64,000 nt of DNA from Vibrio ulleungensis (GCF_016900875.1 NZ_JAFEUM010000005.1:62001-126000), one strand, 5' to 3'. Counted from the stretch's first letter, positions 39,049 through 49,717 are shown. Numbers and translations are program-made. The notes: generated by a model not told the origin, from the letters alone.

Positions 39049-42000
39049 TCCGATTTTTCGCTCGTCACCCTACAGCAGCAAACCTACTCATGTTGGGGAT
39101 CATGTTGGTGGGATTAACGTCCCTAGGTAACATCAAACGAGAAACCTTTCCGGAATTCAGTCCTCCATACATTATGGCTGGTATTGTCTACCCCGGAGCG
39201 TCTCCTCAAGAAGTGGAAGAGAGTCTCTGTGTTCGCCTTGAAGACGCGGTCGATGGGTTGTCTAATATTGTTGAAACACGCTGTGAAGCGATTGAAGGCT
39301 CAGCTCGACTTGTTTTGAAATTGAATGATGAAGCGGACATTGGTCGAATGTTGGTGGATGTTCAGACCCAAATTAACTCGATTAACGACTTTCCTGATGA
39401 AATTGAGTCTCCTGTTGTTCAAGAGTTAGATTGGAATGAACCGGTCGTCGATGTCGCTGTTGTAGCAGACATGCCTTTACCGCAATTAAAAGCCTATACA
39501 GAAGATCTAAAGCGCAGCCTCAAACTCGACTACGGTGTGTCCTTAGTGGATATTGCAGGCTTTTCTGATCACCAATATCGGATTGAACTGAATACCCACG
39601 CCATTCGGCAACTTGGTTTAAGTGTTAGTGATATCGCAACGCAAATTGGCCGGCAAAACATTAAGTTACCTAGTGGTAATATTGAAACGGAGCAGAAGAA
39701 CTTTCTGATCCGTTTTGATGAACGCCGCGTGACCCCACACGAGCTCGAAAGCATTGTGGTTGGGTCGGGCGAAAACGGCTCAGTGATCCGCTTGCGAGAC
39801 ATAGCGACCATAACCGATCGCTTTGAACTCGATGAGCAAAAAATTCTGTTTAATGGCTCTCCGTCAGCAGTATTAAAGATCAGTAAAAACAAGCAGGATG
39901 ATGCACTGCGAATAAAAGATCAGGTGGCGCTGTTCGTCGCTGATCATCAAGCGATGGCACCCGATGGTGTTGTGCTTGAAATGACTAACGATCTCTCTTC
40001 ATTGCTGTGGGATCGCTTAAGCATGATGCTCAAAAATGGCTGGCAAGGTATCGTTCTGGTATTTTTCACAATGTGGCTGTTCTTTAGTTTACGATATTCT
40101 GCTTGGGTCGCAGCAGGTCTACCGGTCGCGTTCTTAGGTGGCCTGTTTATGATGGCGCAGCTTGGGCTATCGATAAACATTATGTCACTGGTCGGCTTGC
40201 TAATGGCGATTGGTATTATGATGGATGATGCCATCGTGATTGCCGAATCCATAGCCTCCCATCTTGAACGCGGCTATAGCATTGACGAAGCAGTATACAA
40301 AGGCGTTAAAAAAGTCCTCCCTGGCGTGTTGTCTTCATTTCTCACAACCATCTGCATTTTCGGTAGCTTGCTGTTTCTGCAGGGGGAAATGGGTGCTGTA
40401 CTGCGCGCGGTGCCGCAAGTGTTGATTTTAGTGTTATCGGTCAGTCTGATTGAAGCGTTCTTAATTTTACCTCACCACCTCGCACACTCACTACACCGTC
40501 AACGCAAGGAGCGAGAGCCACTCGCCTTCAAACGCCGTTTCTTAGAAAAGTTTGAACATTTTCGCAATGTACATTTAGTTAATGCGGTCACAAAGGTAGT
40601 GGCTTACCGCTACGCCTTTGTTGGTTTTGTTCTGGCGCTAATGATGTCGTCCATTGCGTTGCTTGCCAGTGGCATGCTTAAGTTTGTTCCTTTTCCTGAA
40701 TTGGATGGCGACATTGCTGAAGCTCGTGTCATCTTGCCTCCAGGTTCGTCGTTGTCACAGACGGAAATCGTTGTTGATACCATCGTAGCCGCAGCCGAGA
40801 AACTCAATACGCAATGGAGTGACGAACAAGAAGGTGGCGAGCAACTTGTAAGACAGATCACAAGCCAATTTAATACTAACGCTGACGCCAACGAAACTGG
40901 ACCACACATTGCCACTGTGCGTTTGGATCTGCTGAGCGCTGAAACTCGCAACAGCAACATAGACCGCTTTATTGACGCGTGGCGAGAGGAAGTTGGCGAG
41001 TTGACGGATCCGGTTTCACTCGTGTTTAAACAGCCATCGATGGGACCGGGAGGTCGCGCCCTAGAAGTGCGGATTCAGCACGATGATGTGCATGAACTCA
41101 AGGCTGCTTCCCAAGAGATACAAGACTATTTTTCTGGTTTTAATGGCGTAACTGGCGTGATGGACGATATGCGCTTAGGTAAAGAAGAGGTATTGGTTCA
41201 GCTTCGTCCTGGTGCAGAAACATTTGGTGTTAACGGCCAAATGATTGCCAATCAGTTGCGCTCGGCCTTTTATGGTCAAACTGCCGATGAAATCCAAGTT
41301 GGCGTCGAAAACATAAAAATTGATGTTCGCTTAGATAAACAAGAAGCGGGCGATCTGCAGCAGTTGGCTAACTTTCCCATCATGATGGCCGATGGCAGTC
41401 AAATCCCGTTGGGCGCTGTTGCTACCTTGGACTTTCAGCGAAACTATGTGCGAATACAACGAATTAACGGGTTGCGAACGGTCTCAGTATTTGCGGATGT
41501 AGACACCACTAAGACCAACACGGGCGAGATTGAACGGCAGTTCCGACGTGACATCGTTCCGGATCTTAAAGCCGATTACCCTGGGTTGCGATTCGATTTT
41601 GAAGGTCAGTCTAAAGATGCCGCCGAGACAGGTTCGTCTATGGCGAAAGGTTTCATGATCGGTCTGTTTGGCGTGTTCATGATCTTAAGCTATCAGTTCC
41701 GCAGTTATGTGGAGCCCTTTGTGGTGATGATCGCAATACCTCTCGCCTTTATTGGGGCAGCCTACGGTCATTTACTGTGGGGACACCCAATGAGTATGCC
41801 GAGCATGCTTGGTTTCATTTCGCTGGCGGGGATTGTGGTCAATGACTCAATATTGTTGGTCCAATACATTCGACATCATATTGAAGAAGGGGACATTATT
41901 TATGATGCGGTTGTAAAAGCCAGTCGTGAGCGCTTTAGAGCTGTGTTCTTAACTTCACTCACCACTGCAGCAGGCCTATTACCATTACTTGCAGAAACCA

Positions 42001-42170
42001 GCTTGCAAGCTCAGGTGATTAAACCTCTAGTGATCTCGACTGTGTTTGGTATTTTTGCTTCTACATTGTTGGTGCTATTTATGATCCCATCGGCTTATGC
42101 CATTTTGGCCGATTTTGGATTGGTTCATAAACGTCACGAAGAGTGGGAAGATGACATAAAAACCAGCTAA
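39045..42170 (+). CDS. RND-family efflux transporter permease
   Basis: Proton-driven inner-membrane pump of 1041 residues with 12 transmembrane helices and two large periplasmic loops. The proton-relay aspartates are in GIMMDDAIVIAES (helix 4), and the second half has SLAGIVVNDSILLVQYI (helix 10). The N-terminus FFARHPTAANLLMLGIMLVG is typical of this branch, which is nearer to the NDS-motif AcrB-like group than to AcrB itself. It may export detergents, bile salts or biocides, but specificity cannot be read. It is close to vibrio Vex-type systems; I do not assign a specific name. Confidence 0.93.
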   Translation: MIRFFARHPTAANLLMLGIMLVGLTSLGNIKRETFPEFSPPYIMAGIVYPGASPQEVEESLCVRLEDAVDGLSNIVETRCEAIEGSARLVLKLNDEADIGRMLVDVQTQINSINDFPDEIESPVVQELDWNEPVVDVAVVADMPLPQLKAYTEDLKRSLKLDYGVSLVDIAGFSDHQYRIELNTHAIRQLGLSVSDIATQIGRQNIKLPSGNIETEQKNFLIRFDERRVTPHELESIVVGSGENGSVIRLRDIATITDRFELDEQKILFNGSPSAVLKISKNKQDDALRIKDQVALFVADHQAMAPDGVVLEMTNDLSSLLWDRLSMMLKNGWQGIVLVFFTMWLFFSLRYSAWVAAGLPVAFLGGLFMMAQLGLSINIMSLVGLLMAIGIMMDDAIVIAESIASHLERGYSIDEAVYKGVKKVLPGVLSSFLTTICIFGSLLFLQGEMGAVLRAVPQVLILVLSVSLIEAFLILPHHLAHSLHRQRKEREPLAFKRRFLEKFEHFRNVHLVNAVTKVVAYRYAFVGFVLALMMSSIALLASGMLKFVPFPELDGDIAEARVILPPGSSLSQTEIVVDTIVAAAEKLNTQWSDEQEGGEQLVRQITSQFNTNADANETGPHIATVRLDLLSAETRNSNIDRFIDAWREEVGELTDPVSLVFKQPSMGPGGRALEVRIQHDDVHELKAASQEIQDYFSGFNGVTGVMDDMRLGKEEVLVQLRPGAETFGVNGQMIANQLRSAFYGQTADEIQVGVENIKIDVRLDKQEAGDLQQLANFPIMMADGSQIPLGAVATLDFQRNYVRIQRINGLRTVSVFADVDTTKTNTGEIERQFRRDIVPDLKADYPGLRFDFEGQSKDAAETGSSMAKGFMIGLFGVFMILSYQFRSYVEPFVVMIAIPLAFIGAAYGHLLWGHPMSMPSMLGFISLAGIVVNDSILLVQYIRHHIEEGDIIYDAVVKASRERFRAVFLTSLTTAAGLLPLLAETSLQAQVIKPLVISTVFGIFASTLLVLFMIPSAYAILADFGLVHKRHEEWEDDIKTS

Positions 42171-42200
42171 TTGATTTACCTTTAAACGTGTGTTGTTGAA

Positions 42201-42228
42201 AGAAGGGCCGGATGGTCCTTCTTTTTTT
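42201..42228 (+). terminator. RND operon terminator
   Basis: AGAAGGGCC, a GGAT loop and GGTCCTTCT form a 9-base stem with one G-U pair, running into seven T. Confidence 0.9.
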
Positions 42229-42314
42229 AATACAAAAGACATCCACGCTTCACTTACTTGTCACTTTTGGAGGCTAATTTTTAACTTCAAGATGTGAAAG
42301 CCAAGGAGGCGAGA

Positions 42315-42845
42315 ATGTTACTCCAACCAATCGCTCGTATTGCACAGTTTGATCTTAATTTTTCCATACTTTGTTTGGATCACCGTTTTAGTATTGAAGT
42401 CGCTAAAGTGTGTCGTTGGATATCGCGTACCGGTGATGGCCCTCTCTATGTGGTTTTGGCTATGGCTCTTCTATGGCTAAGACCAACGCTAGGATGGAGC
42501 TTTCTTTGTGCAGGGTTGCTGGCCTTTGCCATTGAACTGCCTATCTATTGGCTCACAAAAAATGCGGTTAGGCGCCGAAGACCAGCCGAACTAACGCGGG
42601 TGATCCCCGCATTCATTACCCCCTCAGATCGCTATAGCTTACCTTCCGGACACTCTGCGGCCGCTATGGTGATGGCGACACTGATTGCTTATTTCTTTCC
42701 AGCCTTTGCAGTAGTGGCATTGCTTTGGGCTATGGCCGTTGGTCTATCAAGGATTTTATTAGGCGTTCACTTTTTGAGTGATGTGATTGTTGGAATGTTG
42801 TTGGGCGCTGCTAGCGCAAATGCTGCATTATTGATGGTGAGCTAA
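42315..42845 (+). CDS. PAP2-family membrane phosphatase
   Basis: 176 residues from ATG 42315, which has a perfect AAGGAGG ribosome site. The three acid-phosphatase motifs are KNAVRRRRPAEL (KX6RP), PSGHSAAAM (PSGH) and SRILLGVHFLSDVIVG (SRX5HX3D). Helices lie between them, as in undecaprenyl-diphosphate or phosphatidylglycerophosphate phosphatases. The likely role is lipid phosphate recycling at the inner membrane; the exact substrate is unknown. The next gene starts one base after its stop, so the glycosyltransferase is probably co-expressed and may share a lipid-linked pathway. Confidence 0.9.
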   Translation: MLLQPIARIAQFDLNFSILCLDHRFSIEVAKVCRWISRTGDGPLYVVLAMALLWLRPTLGWSFLCAGLLAFAIELPIYWLTKNAVRRRRPAELTRVIPAFITPSDRYSLPSGHSAAAMVMATLIAYFFPAFAVVALLWAMAVGLSRILLGVHFLSDVIVGMLLGAASANAALLMVS

Positions 42846-42846
42846 G

Positions 42847-43899
42847 ATGAAAATTTTGTACGGTGTTCAAGGTACAGGTAATGGGCATATCTCTCGAGCA
42901 CGAGCGATAGCCAGTGAGCTCGAAAAAACCAATGTGGAAGTCGATTTTTTGTTTTCTGGCCGAGCGCAGAATGGATATTTTGCGATGGAGTCTTTTGGTG
43001 ACTTCAGCCTGAGGCAAGGTTTAAGCTTCGTCACCCATAAAGGACGCGTGAGTTATGCGCGCACGGCACTTAATAATAATCCATTGCGTTTTGTCAGTGA
43101 AGCGTGCTCGTTGGATTTAAAAGACTATGACTTAGTGCTAAATGATTTTGAACCTGTGTCGGCTTGGGCTGCAAAATACCAAGGTGTCCCTTGTATTGGT
43201 GTCAGTCATCAAAACGCCTTTCGATACGATGTGCCAAAAGCAACATTTGGCCTCGTAGACCGCGCAGTGATCCACCAGTTTGCTCCTTGTGATTTTGAGT
43301 TGGGTCTTCATTGGTATCATTATGATCAACCTATTTTGCCCCCCATAATCAGTCACTCCACTGAGCAATCCCCTGAGTTTGGCGAGGCCTTTCTGGTGTA
43401 CCTTCCGTTTGAGCTTTTAGGGCATATTACGCGTTTGCTTACTCGTTTTGATGGTGTGCAATTCGTCTGTTATCACCCGGGCATCGAGTCGGAGTATCAA
43501 AGTGAGAACGTTCTTTATAAGCCATTAAGCCTACAAGGGTTCAAACAAGACTTAGCTCATTGCAGGGGCGTTATTTGCAATGGTGGATTTGAACTGCCTT
43601 CAGAAGCTTTGGCTCTGGGTAAGAAACTTCTTTTGAAACCTCTAAAAGGCCAGTTTGAACAACAGAGCAATGTAGCGACGCTAGAAGCTCTAGGGTTAGC
43701 GACCACAATGCAACACTTGGACAGCTCCATCATGAGCCAATGGGTGAAAGAGGATCTAGGAGAGCCCGTTTACTATCCAAACGTCGCACAAGACATCGTT
43801 CAGTGGTTATTAAAAGCGAATTGGTCTAATCAAAATGAGTTGGTTGACTCGCTCTGGAGCCGGGTTGTTTTTCCGAGTTATGTGGAGTTGAGTGCGTAG
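42847..43899 (+). CDS. MJ1255/VC2487-family glycosyltransferase
   Basis: 350 residues, GT-B-like fold. The N-terminus MKILYGVQGTGNGHISRARA, with the glycine-rich loop and histidine of GT28/GT1 enzymes, and the C-terminal donor-site segment VICNGGFELPSEALALGKK are the family hallmarks. No signal peptide is present, so it should be cytosolic or membrane-associated. It is coupled to the PAP2 gene upstream. The family occurs in archaea and vibrios, and its natural acceptor is not known to me. Confidence 0.9.
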   Translation: MKILYGVQGTGNGHISRARAIASELEKTNVEVDFLFSGRAQNGYFAMESFGDFSLRQGLSFVTHKGRVSYARTALNNNPLRFVSEACSLDLKDYDLVLNDFEPVSAWAAKYQGVPCIGVSHQNAFRYDVPKATFGLVDRAVIHQFAPCDFELGLHWYHYDQPILPPIISHSTEQSPEFGEAFLVYLPFELLGHITRLLTRFDGVQFVCYHPGIESEYQSENVLYKPLSLQGFKQDLAHCRGVICNGGFELPSEALALGKKLLLKPLKGQFEQQSNVATLEALGLATTMQHLDSSIMSQWVKEDLGEPVYYPNVAQDIVQWLLKANWSNQNELVDSLWSRVVFPSYVELSA

Positions 43900-44225
43900 A
43901 GCTATTACTCAAACTTATCGTTTTAGGCTAAAAATACACCAAAACTCTAATTTATGTATTTTTTGATGTTTTCTAAATCATTGTTTTAAGGTGCCTTGTT
44001 GGCAGGCAGTATAAAATGTAATCAGATGTTGTTAAATCGGTTGTCTCAACAAATTCAATTGCTCATAGTGAGTGTCATGCAATATTCATTCGATTGATAA
44101 TTGAGCAGTGAACCAGGCAAGGAGTGTCAAGAAAGGTCAGTCAGAAAATAGACGCTCAACTATTGTCATGAATCTTACAGTTAACGCTCAGTTAACGAGT
44201 TACATGATTTAGAGACCAGGAAACT
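43900..44225. promoter_or_regulatory. AT-rich leuO control region
   Basis: This 326-base gap contains no credible ORF. It is strongly AT-rich around 43920-44100, as expected for a region silenced by H-NS. Near its end is a tandem repeat, given separately. In V. cholerae leuO transcription is activated by ToxR; I could not recognise its binding repeats with confidence. Confidence 0.5.
44178..44197. repeat. Tandem 9-base repeat with 11-base period before leuO
   Basis: CAGTTAACG occurs at 44178-44186 and again at 44189-44197, one helical turn apart. Each copy contains the palindrome GTTAAC. A partial third copy (AGTTAC) follows at 44198. It lies 29 to 48 bases upstream of the leuO ATG, so it may be an operator or part of the leader. 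The regulator is unknown. Confidence 0.6.
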
Positions 44226-45200
44226 ATGAACTTCACTTCCGATGCCACCAAAGAACAGCTAATCACAGTAGAGACTACTAACCGAAGCATGCCAACACTC
44301 CGTGGGGTTGATCTCAATCTGCTAACGGTTTTTGATGCGGTAATGCAAGAGCAAAACATTACTCGAGCCGCGAAACTGCTTAATATGTCGCAACCCGCAG
44401 TAAGTAATGCTGTTTCTCGTCTAAAAATCATGTTCAAAGACGATCTGTTTTTGCGTTATGGCCGCGGTATTCAGCCGACACAGCGAGCAAAGCAAATATT
44501 TGGCCCAATTCGACAAGCGTTGCAATTGGTAAAGAATGAGTTGCCAGATACTGAGTTTATTCCTCAGTTTTCGACCCGTCAGTTTTCTGTTGCGATTGGT
44601 CAGCCTAATGATGTGCGCTTGGTTGGAAAAGTACTACGCCACATTCAGGATTTAGCCCCTAATGTTGAACTTCTGATACAAACAGCAACGGCAAGTGATA
44701 TTGAGCAGAAGCTACGAATTCAAGAAGTAGACTTTGTCATTGATTTCTCAAAACCTGCGTCGGATGAGTATCGAAGTATTGAACTGTTTACCGACCAATT
44801 GGTCGTGCTTGCAGCAAAAGATCACCCAAGAGTTCAAGACTCACTAACTTTAGCCCAACTGCAATTCGAAAAGCACGCACAGCTAACAAGGCAAAATGGT
44901 ATACAGTCATTTACGCAAGCGGCGTATGCGGAAATTGATTGTAAAGCCGCCTATTGGGGTCTAACAATCACAAACCTAGGCTATGTTGTGTCTGAATCAG
45001 AACTGCTCACGATAGTACCTATGTGGGTCGCTAGCGCGATGAGTGAAGTGAATCCTAACTTGAACATCCTTGAATTGCCTCTTAACAATAGACAAATCAC
45101 CACGTACTTGAGTTGGCACGAAACGGCTCAGCAAAGCTCTGCACATAGTTGGTTAAAGGAGCAAATCGTGAGTATCGCTAAGTCGAAACAGTTAAATTAA
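44226..45200 (+). CDS. leuO: LysR-type regulator LeuO
   Basis: Global regulator and antagonist of H-NS silencing in enterics; in vibrios tied to acid, bile and virulence regulation. 324 residues. After a poorly conserved 28-residue N-terminus comes LRGVDLNLLTVFDAVMQEQN, a LeuO hallmark, with the helix-turn-helix ITRAAKLLNMSQPAVSNAVS and FKDDLFLRYGRGIQPT. AGGAAACT precedes ATG 44226. It is located between the leu and ilvIH loci, as in other vibrios. Confidence 0.93.
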   Translation: MNFTSDATKEQLITVETTNRSMPTLRGVDLNLLTVFDAVMQEQNITRAAKLLNMSQPAVSNAVSRLKIMFKDDLFLRYGRGIQPTQRAKQIFGPIRQALQLVKNELPDTEFIPQFSTRQFSVAIGQPNDVRLVGKVLRHIQDLAPNVELLIQTATASDIEQKLRIQEVDFVIDFSKPASDEYRSIELFTDQLVVLAAKDHPRVQDSLTLAQLQFEKHAQLTRQNGIQSFTQAAYAEIDCKAAYWGLTITNLGYVVSESELLTIVPMWVASAMSEVNPNLNILELPLNNRQITTYLSWHETAQQSSAHSWLKEQIVSIAKSKQLN

Positions 45201-45392
45201 CCCTGCAATAAGGTGATTAATTCTCAGTGCTAGGGCGGCTTAGTTGACAGCAGCAGCCCTGTTTTGTACGGCGGATAATTTAGCAATAATTGGTTACATT
45301 CTATGCGGTGAGATTTTGATTGCGTTTTGAGCGAACGGTTGTACACTTGTGGCGATTATTAGCTTACAAGTGTAAGCCCAACCGGTGAGTCT

Positions 45393-47195
45393 ATGCAAAA
45401 TTCCTCTTATCATATTGTCAAAAGAATCCGCGAACAGGTTGTTGCGGGTCAAACGAAACCCGCACTACGCTACAAGCAGGATGGCTCGTGGTTAGACATA
45501 AGTTGGAGTGAATTTGGTGAACGGCTAGATTCGCTGTCAAAAGCACTAATAGTGAATGGCATTGCGCCTCAAGATAAAGTCGCCATCTTCTCAAACAACA
45601 TGCCCCAATGGAGCATTGCTGACATTGGTGCGCTGCAGGTTAGAGCAGTAACAGTACCGATTTATCCAACCAATACCCCAAAACAAGCCTCTTACATCCT
45701 CCAAGATGCCGACGCTAAGATTTTGTTTGTGGGCGAACAGGCGCAATACGACGCCGCTTTAAGTATATTCGACGAATGCACCCAGCTCGAGTTGGTGGTT
45801 GCTATGTGTGAGGATATTACTTTAAGTGAAGAGATTAACAGTTGTCATTGGGCTGAGTTTCTAGAGCAAGGTACAGGTAGCAACGATCAACTTGAACAGC
45901 GTTTGAATGACGCCAATTTTGATGATCTTCTAACCTTGATATACACCTCTGGTACAACAGGGCAGCCAAAAGGCGTTATGCTCGACTACGCTAACTTTGC
46001 CAGCCAATTGAAGTCTCACGACGAACGCTTAAGCCTAGCACCAGATGATGTGTCATTAGCCTTTTTACCGCTGTCACATGTATTTGAACGCGCATGGTCT
46101 TTCTATGTGTTGTATACCGGCGCAACTAATGTCTACCTAAAAGACACAATGCAAGTGGTAGAGGCCCTAAAGGAAGTTCAGCCAACCATCATGGCGGCAG
46201 TTCCTCGCTTCTATGAAAAAGTGTTCTCAACCATCCACGAAAAAGTATCCAAAGCATCGTTTGTAAAGAAACTGATGTTTACGTGGGCGGTAAATATGGG
46301 AGCAAAAGTGGCTGCTGCCAAGAAAGAGCAACGTAAGCCGGGTTGGTTATTGAAGAAAAACTACGCCTTAGCAGACAAATTAATACTGTCTAAACTGCGA
46401 GCAGGCCTAGGTGGAAACATAAAGTTCATGCCTTGTGGTGGTGCGAAACTGGATGAAACCATTGGTCGTTTCTTCCATGCGATAGGGATCAACGTTAAGC
46501 TAGGTTACGGCATGACCGAAACTGTGGCGACGGTGACCTGTTGGGATGACGAACAATTCAACCCTGACTCTATTGGCACTGTTATGCCTGGTGCGGAAGT
46601 TAAAATTGGTGAAAACAACGAAATTTTAGTCCGTGGCCCTATGGTCATGCGCGGTTACTATAAAATGCCCGAAGAGACTGAAAAATCGTTCGATGAGCAC
46701 GGCTTCTTGAAAACGGGAGATGCTGGCCATTTTGATGAGCATGGTAATTTGTTCATTACGGACCGTATTAAAGAGCTGATGAAGACCTCAGGCGGTAAGT
46801 ACATCGCACCTCAAATGGTCGAGGGTACCCTTGGTAAAGACCACTTTATCGAGCAAATTGCCGTAGTTGCAGATACCCGTAAATTTGTGTCCGCCTTGAT
46901 TGTGCCAAGTTTTGAAGCACTAGAAGAGTACGCGAAAGAATTAAACATTAAGTATCACGATCGATTGGAGCTGATTAAACACAGTGAAGTGGTTGAGATG
47001 TTTGAAAAGCGTGTTCACGCACTGCAAAATGAATTAGCACGATTTGAGCAAGTGAAGAAATTTAAGCTGTTGCCAAAATCATTCTCTATGGATGAAGGCG
47101 AATTGACCCCGACTCAAAAGCTTCGTCGTAAAGTAATCAATGAACGTTATAAAGACGAAATCGAAGAAATGTACGATGAGAAAAAGGGCAAGTAA
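45393..47195 (+). CDS. Long-chain acyl-CoA synthetase (AMP-forming, FAA1 type)
   Basis: Activates fatty acids to acyl-CoA through an acyl-AMP. 600 residues. The ATP/AMP motif is [16 protein letters not shown], the A5 region is [15 protein letters not shown], and the C-terminal lid begins [20 protein letters not shown]. The long type with [10 protein letters not shown] and an insert near residues 275-330 ([13 protein letters not shown]) resembles eukaryote-like FAA1 enzymes rather than FadD. It corresponds to the gene next to ilvI in V. cholerae. It has its own terminator. Confidence 0.93.
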   Translation: MQNSSYHIVKRIREQVVAGQTKPALRYKQDGSWLDISWSEFGERLDSLSKALIVNGIAPQDKVAIFSNNMPQWSIADIGALQVRAVTVPIYPTNTPKQASYILQDADAKILFVGEQAQYDAALSIFDECTQLELVVAMCEDITLSEEINSCHWAEFLEQGTGSNDQLEQRLNDANFDDLLTLIYTSGTTGQPKGVMLDYANFASQLKSHDERLSLAPDDVSLAFLPLSHVFERAWSFYVLYTGATNVYLKDTMQVVEALKEVQPTIMAAVPRFYEKVFSTIHEKVSKASFVKKLMFTWAVNMGAKVAAAKKEQRKPGWLLKKNYALADKLILSKLRAGLGGNIKFMPCGGAKLDETIGRFFHAIGINVKLGYGMTETVATVTCWDDEQFNPDSIGTVMPGAEVKIGENNEILVRGPMVMRGYYKMPEETEKSFDEHGFLKTGDAGHFDEHGNLFITDRIKELMKTSGGKYIAPQMVEGTLGKDHFIEQIAVVADTRKFVSALIVPSFEALEEYAKELNIKYHDRLELIKHSEVVEMFEKRVHALQNELARFEQVKKFKLLPKSFSMDEGELTPTQKLRRKVINERYKDEIEEMYDEKKGK

Positions 47196-47224
47196 TCGCT
47201 CAAAATAACAAATTGTTAACTGAA

Positions 47225-47257
47225 ACACCTGTAATGCTACATTGCAGGTGTTTTTTT
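47225..47257 (+). terminator. Acyl-CoA synthetase gene terminator
   Basis: ACACCTGTAATG, a CTA loop and CATTGCAGGTGT form a 12-base stem with one U-G pair, followed by seven T. Confidence 0.92.
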
Positions 47258-47396
47258 ATGCAAATACGGTTGATCTAATTTGTCCAATAAAGGTACAGTG
47301 ACGTTAGAAGCAGTGTGAACCCACACCGCTGACATAGCACACCGAGTAGGAATCTCGGTCAGGCTAACCATAAGTCCTACTATGTACTGCCACAGC

Positions 47397-47419
47397 AATG
47401 ACTTGGAAATTGAGTCATT
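47397..47419 (+). promoter_or_regulatory. Inverted repeat in the ilvI leader
   Basis: AATGACT and AGTCATT flank a 9-base loop. The repeat ends about 20 bases before the ilvI ATG, next to the ribosome site AAGGAG (47428-47433). A second small hairpin, CCGAG/CTCGG, lies at 47342-47358. Either could affect translation or protein binding. E. coli ilvIH is controlled by Lrp; I do not see a clear Lrp consensus here. Confidence 0.4.
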
Positions 47420-47438
47420 ACTTGGGTAAGGAGACAAT

Positions 47439-49196
47439 ATGAAAACAACCCCTACACCAGACGCTACCGCTGGTGCTGAAATGCTATCTGGCGCACAAAT
47501 GGTCGTTCAATCCCTCATCGAGGAAGGTGTCGAACAAATTTTTGGCTACCCTGGCGGCTCAGTTCTAGACATCTACGATGCACTTCATGCCAAAACCGAT
47601 CACATTAAACATGTGTTAGTTCGACACGAGCAAGCGGCGACTCATATGGCCGATGGTTATGCTCGTTCAACAGGCAAGACAGGCGTGGTTTTGGTTTGTT
47701 CAGGGCCTGGTGCAACCAATACCATCACCGGTATTGCGACTGCGTATATGGATTCAATTCCAATGATAGTCATATCAGGAAACGTCCCCAACAGTCTAAT
47801 TGGTAACGATGCGTTTCAAGAGTGTGACATTGTTGGTGTTTCTCGTCCGGTGGTAAAACATAGTTTTTTGGTGAAAAAAGCCGAAGACATCGCTGAAACC
47901 GTTAAAAAAGCATTCTACATTGCCAATACTGGGCGACCAGGACCTGTGGTGATTGATTTACCTAAAGACATTTTAAACCCACTGATCAAGTTTCCTTATC
48001 AATACCCTAAAACGCTGAAAATGCGCTCTTACAATCCAACAACTTCGGGGCACAAAGGGCAAATTAAGAAAGCGCTTAAAGCTCTTTCTGAAGCTAAGAA
48101 GCCAGTTCTTTATGTGGGTGGTGGCGCGGTTATTTCTGATGCCAGTGAGCCGCTGATTAAGCTAGCGAATGCGCTTAACCTTCCGGTAGTGAGTACTTTA
48201 ATGGGGCTTGGGGCATTCCCTGGAACGCACAAAAACTCGGTCGGTATGTTGGGAATGCATGGTACCTATGAAGCGAATATGACGATGCACAACGCAGACT
48301 TTATCTTTGGGGTTGGGGTGCGTTTTGATGACCGTACTACCAATAACCTAGAGAAATATTGTCCAAATGCCAAAGTGGCGCATATCGATATCGATCCTTC
48401 TTCAATTTCTAAAAACGTTCGCGTTGACCTTCCTATCGTGGGCTCGGCCGATAAGGTTCTCACCACTATGGTAGAGCTGCTAGAAGAGCAGTCCATCACT
48501 AACGATGACGATGCGATGAACACATGGTGGGGTGAGATTCAAGCATGGCGCAATCGTCATTGTCTTGCTTACAAAACCTCAGAAGACAAAATCAAACCAC
48601 AGCAAGTCATTGAAGCGTTGTACAAAGCAACCGATGGCAAAGCGTACGTGGCATCGGATGTTGGACAGCACCAGATGTTTGCGGCTTTATATTATCCGTT
48701 TGATAAGCCGCGCCAATGGATCAACAGTGGTGGACTTGGCACCATGGGATTTGGTTTACCTGCGGGTATGGGGGTTAAATTTGCCCATCCTCAAGAAGAA
48801 GTGGTTGTCGTAACCGGAGATGGCAGTATTCAAATGAATATTCAAGAGCTCTCTACCGCACTGCAATACGGAATACCGGTGAAAATCATCAACCTGAATA
48901 ACCGATTCCTTGGCATGGTGAAACAGTGGCAAGACATTATCTATCAAGGTAGACACTCCAACTCGTACATGAGTTCAGTACCAGATTTTGCAGCAATTGC
49001 TGAAGCTTATGGCCATGTTGGTATTCGTATTTCCTCTCCAAGCGATCTCGAAAGCGGTCTTAAACAAGCACTGGATATGAAGGACAGACTGGTGTTTGTT
49101 GATATTAATGTGGACGAGACAGAGCATGTTTATCCTATGCAGATTAAAGGCGAAGGTATGGACAAAATGTGGCTAAGCAAAACGGAGAGAACCTAA
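47439..49196 (+). CDS. ilvI: Acetolactate synthase III large subunit IlvI
   Basis: Thiamine diphosphate-dependent first step of valine, leucine and isoleucine synthesis. 585 residues. The N-terminal TPP domain has [17 protein letters not shown] and the catalytic glutamate in [16 protein letters not shown]. The FAD-type middle domain follows, and the C-terminal TPP motif is [11 protein letters not shown] to [14 protein letters not shown]. The sequence is the IlvI type, and it is coupled to an IlvH-type small subunit. About 10 residues precede the usual start ([10 protein letters not shown]). Confidence 0.97.
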   Translation: MKTTPTPDATAGAEMLSGAQMVVQSLIEEGVEQIFGYPGGSVLDIYDALHAKTDHIKHVLVRHEQAATHMADGYARSTGKTGVVLVCSGPGATNTITGIATAYMDSIPMIVISGNVPNSLIGNDAFQECDIVGVSRPVVKHSFLVKKAEDIAETVKKAFYIANTGRPGPVVIDLPKDILNPLIKFPYQYPKTLKMRSYNPTTSGHKGQIKKALKALSEAKKPVLYVGGGAVISDASEPLIKLANALNLPVVSTLMGLGAFPGTHKNSVGMLGMHGTYEANMTMHNADFIFGVGVRFDDRTTNNLEKYCPNAKVAHIDIDPSSISKNVRVDLPIVGSADKVLTTMVELLEEQSITNDDDAMNTWWGEIQAWRNRHCLAYKTSEDKIKPQQVIEALYKATDGKAYVASDVGQHQMFAALYYPFDKPRQWINSGGLGTMGFGLPAGMGVKFAHPQEEVVVVTGDGSIQMNIQELSTALQYGIPVKIINLNNRFLGMVKQWQDIIYQGRHSNSYMSSVPDFAAIAEAYGHVGIRISSPSDLESGLKQALDMKDRLVFVDINVDETEHVYPMQIKGEGMDKMWLSKTERT

Positions 49197-49693
49197 TGAG
49201 ACATATCATTTCTTTGTTAATGGAAAACCAACCCGGTGCATTGTCACGCGTTGTAGGGCTATTCTCTCAGCGTGGTTATAACATTGAATCACTCACTGTT
49301 TCGCCAACAGATGATGAAACCTTATCTCGTCTAAATATCACGACTAAAAGTAATACGCTGCAACTAGAACAGATTCAAAAGCAACTCAACAAGTTGATTG
49401 ACGTGCTAAAGGTGCAAGAGGTCACCGAAATTGATCATATCGAACGTGAGTTAATGATGGTGAAAGTGAAAGCGTGTAAAGATGAGCAACGCGCAGAGGT
49501 GAAGCGAACTGCCGATATTTTTAGAGGGCAGATTGTGGATGTAACTGCGAAGCAATACACCGTGCAATTGACTGGACCGAGCGATAAGCTAGATGCATTC
49601 TTAACCTCAATCGCAGAAAACACCGAGGTGATTGAAGTCGCGCGAAGTGGTGTCGTTGGCATTGCACGTGGGGAACGGGCGCTCAAAGCGTAA
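49196..49693 (+). CDS. ilvH: Acetolactate synthase III regulatory subunit IlvH
   Basis: Small subunit conferring valine feedback and full activity on IlvI. 165 residues. The N-terminal ACT domain starts [20 protein letters not shown] and has GLFSQRGYNIESLTV; the C-terminal domain begins near VKVKACKDEQRAEVKR. ATG 49196 shares one base with the ilvI stop (TAATG), so translation is coupled. A longer frame opens at 49169 but lacks the conserved start. Confidence 0.97.
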   Translation: MRHIISLLMENQPGALSRVVGLFSQRGYNIESLTVSPTDDETLSRLNITTKSNTLQLEQIQKQLNKLIDVLKVQEVTEIDHIERELMMVKVKACKDEQRAEVKRTADIFRGQIVDVTAKQYTVQLTGPSDKLDAFLTSIAENTEVIEVARSGVVGIARGERALKA

Positions 49694-49717
49694 TTGTTGT
49701 TATTTTTCAGTGTGTGA

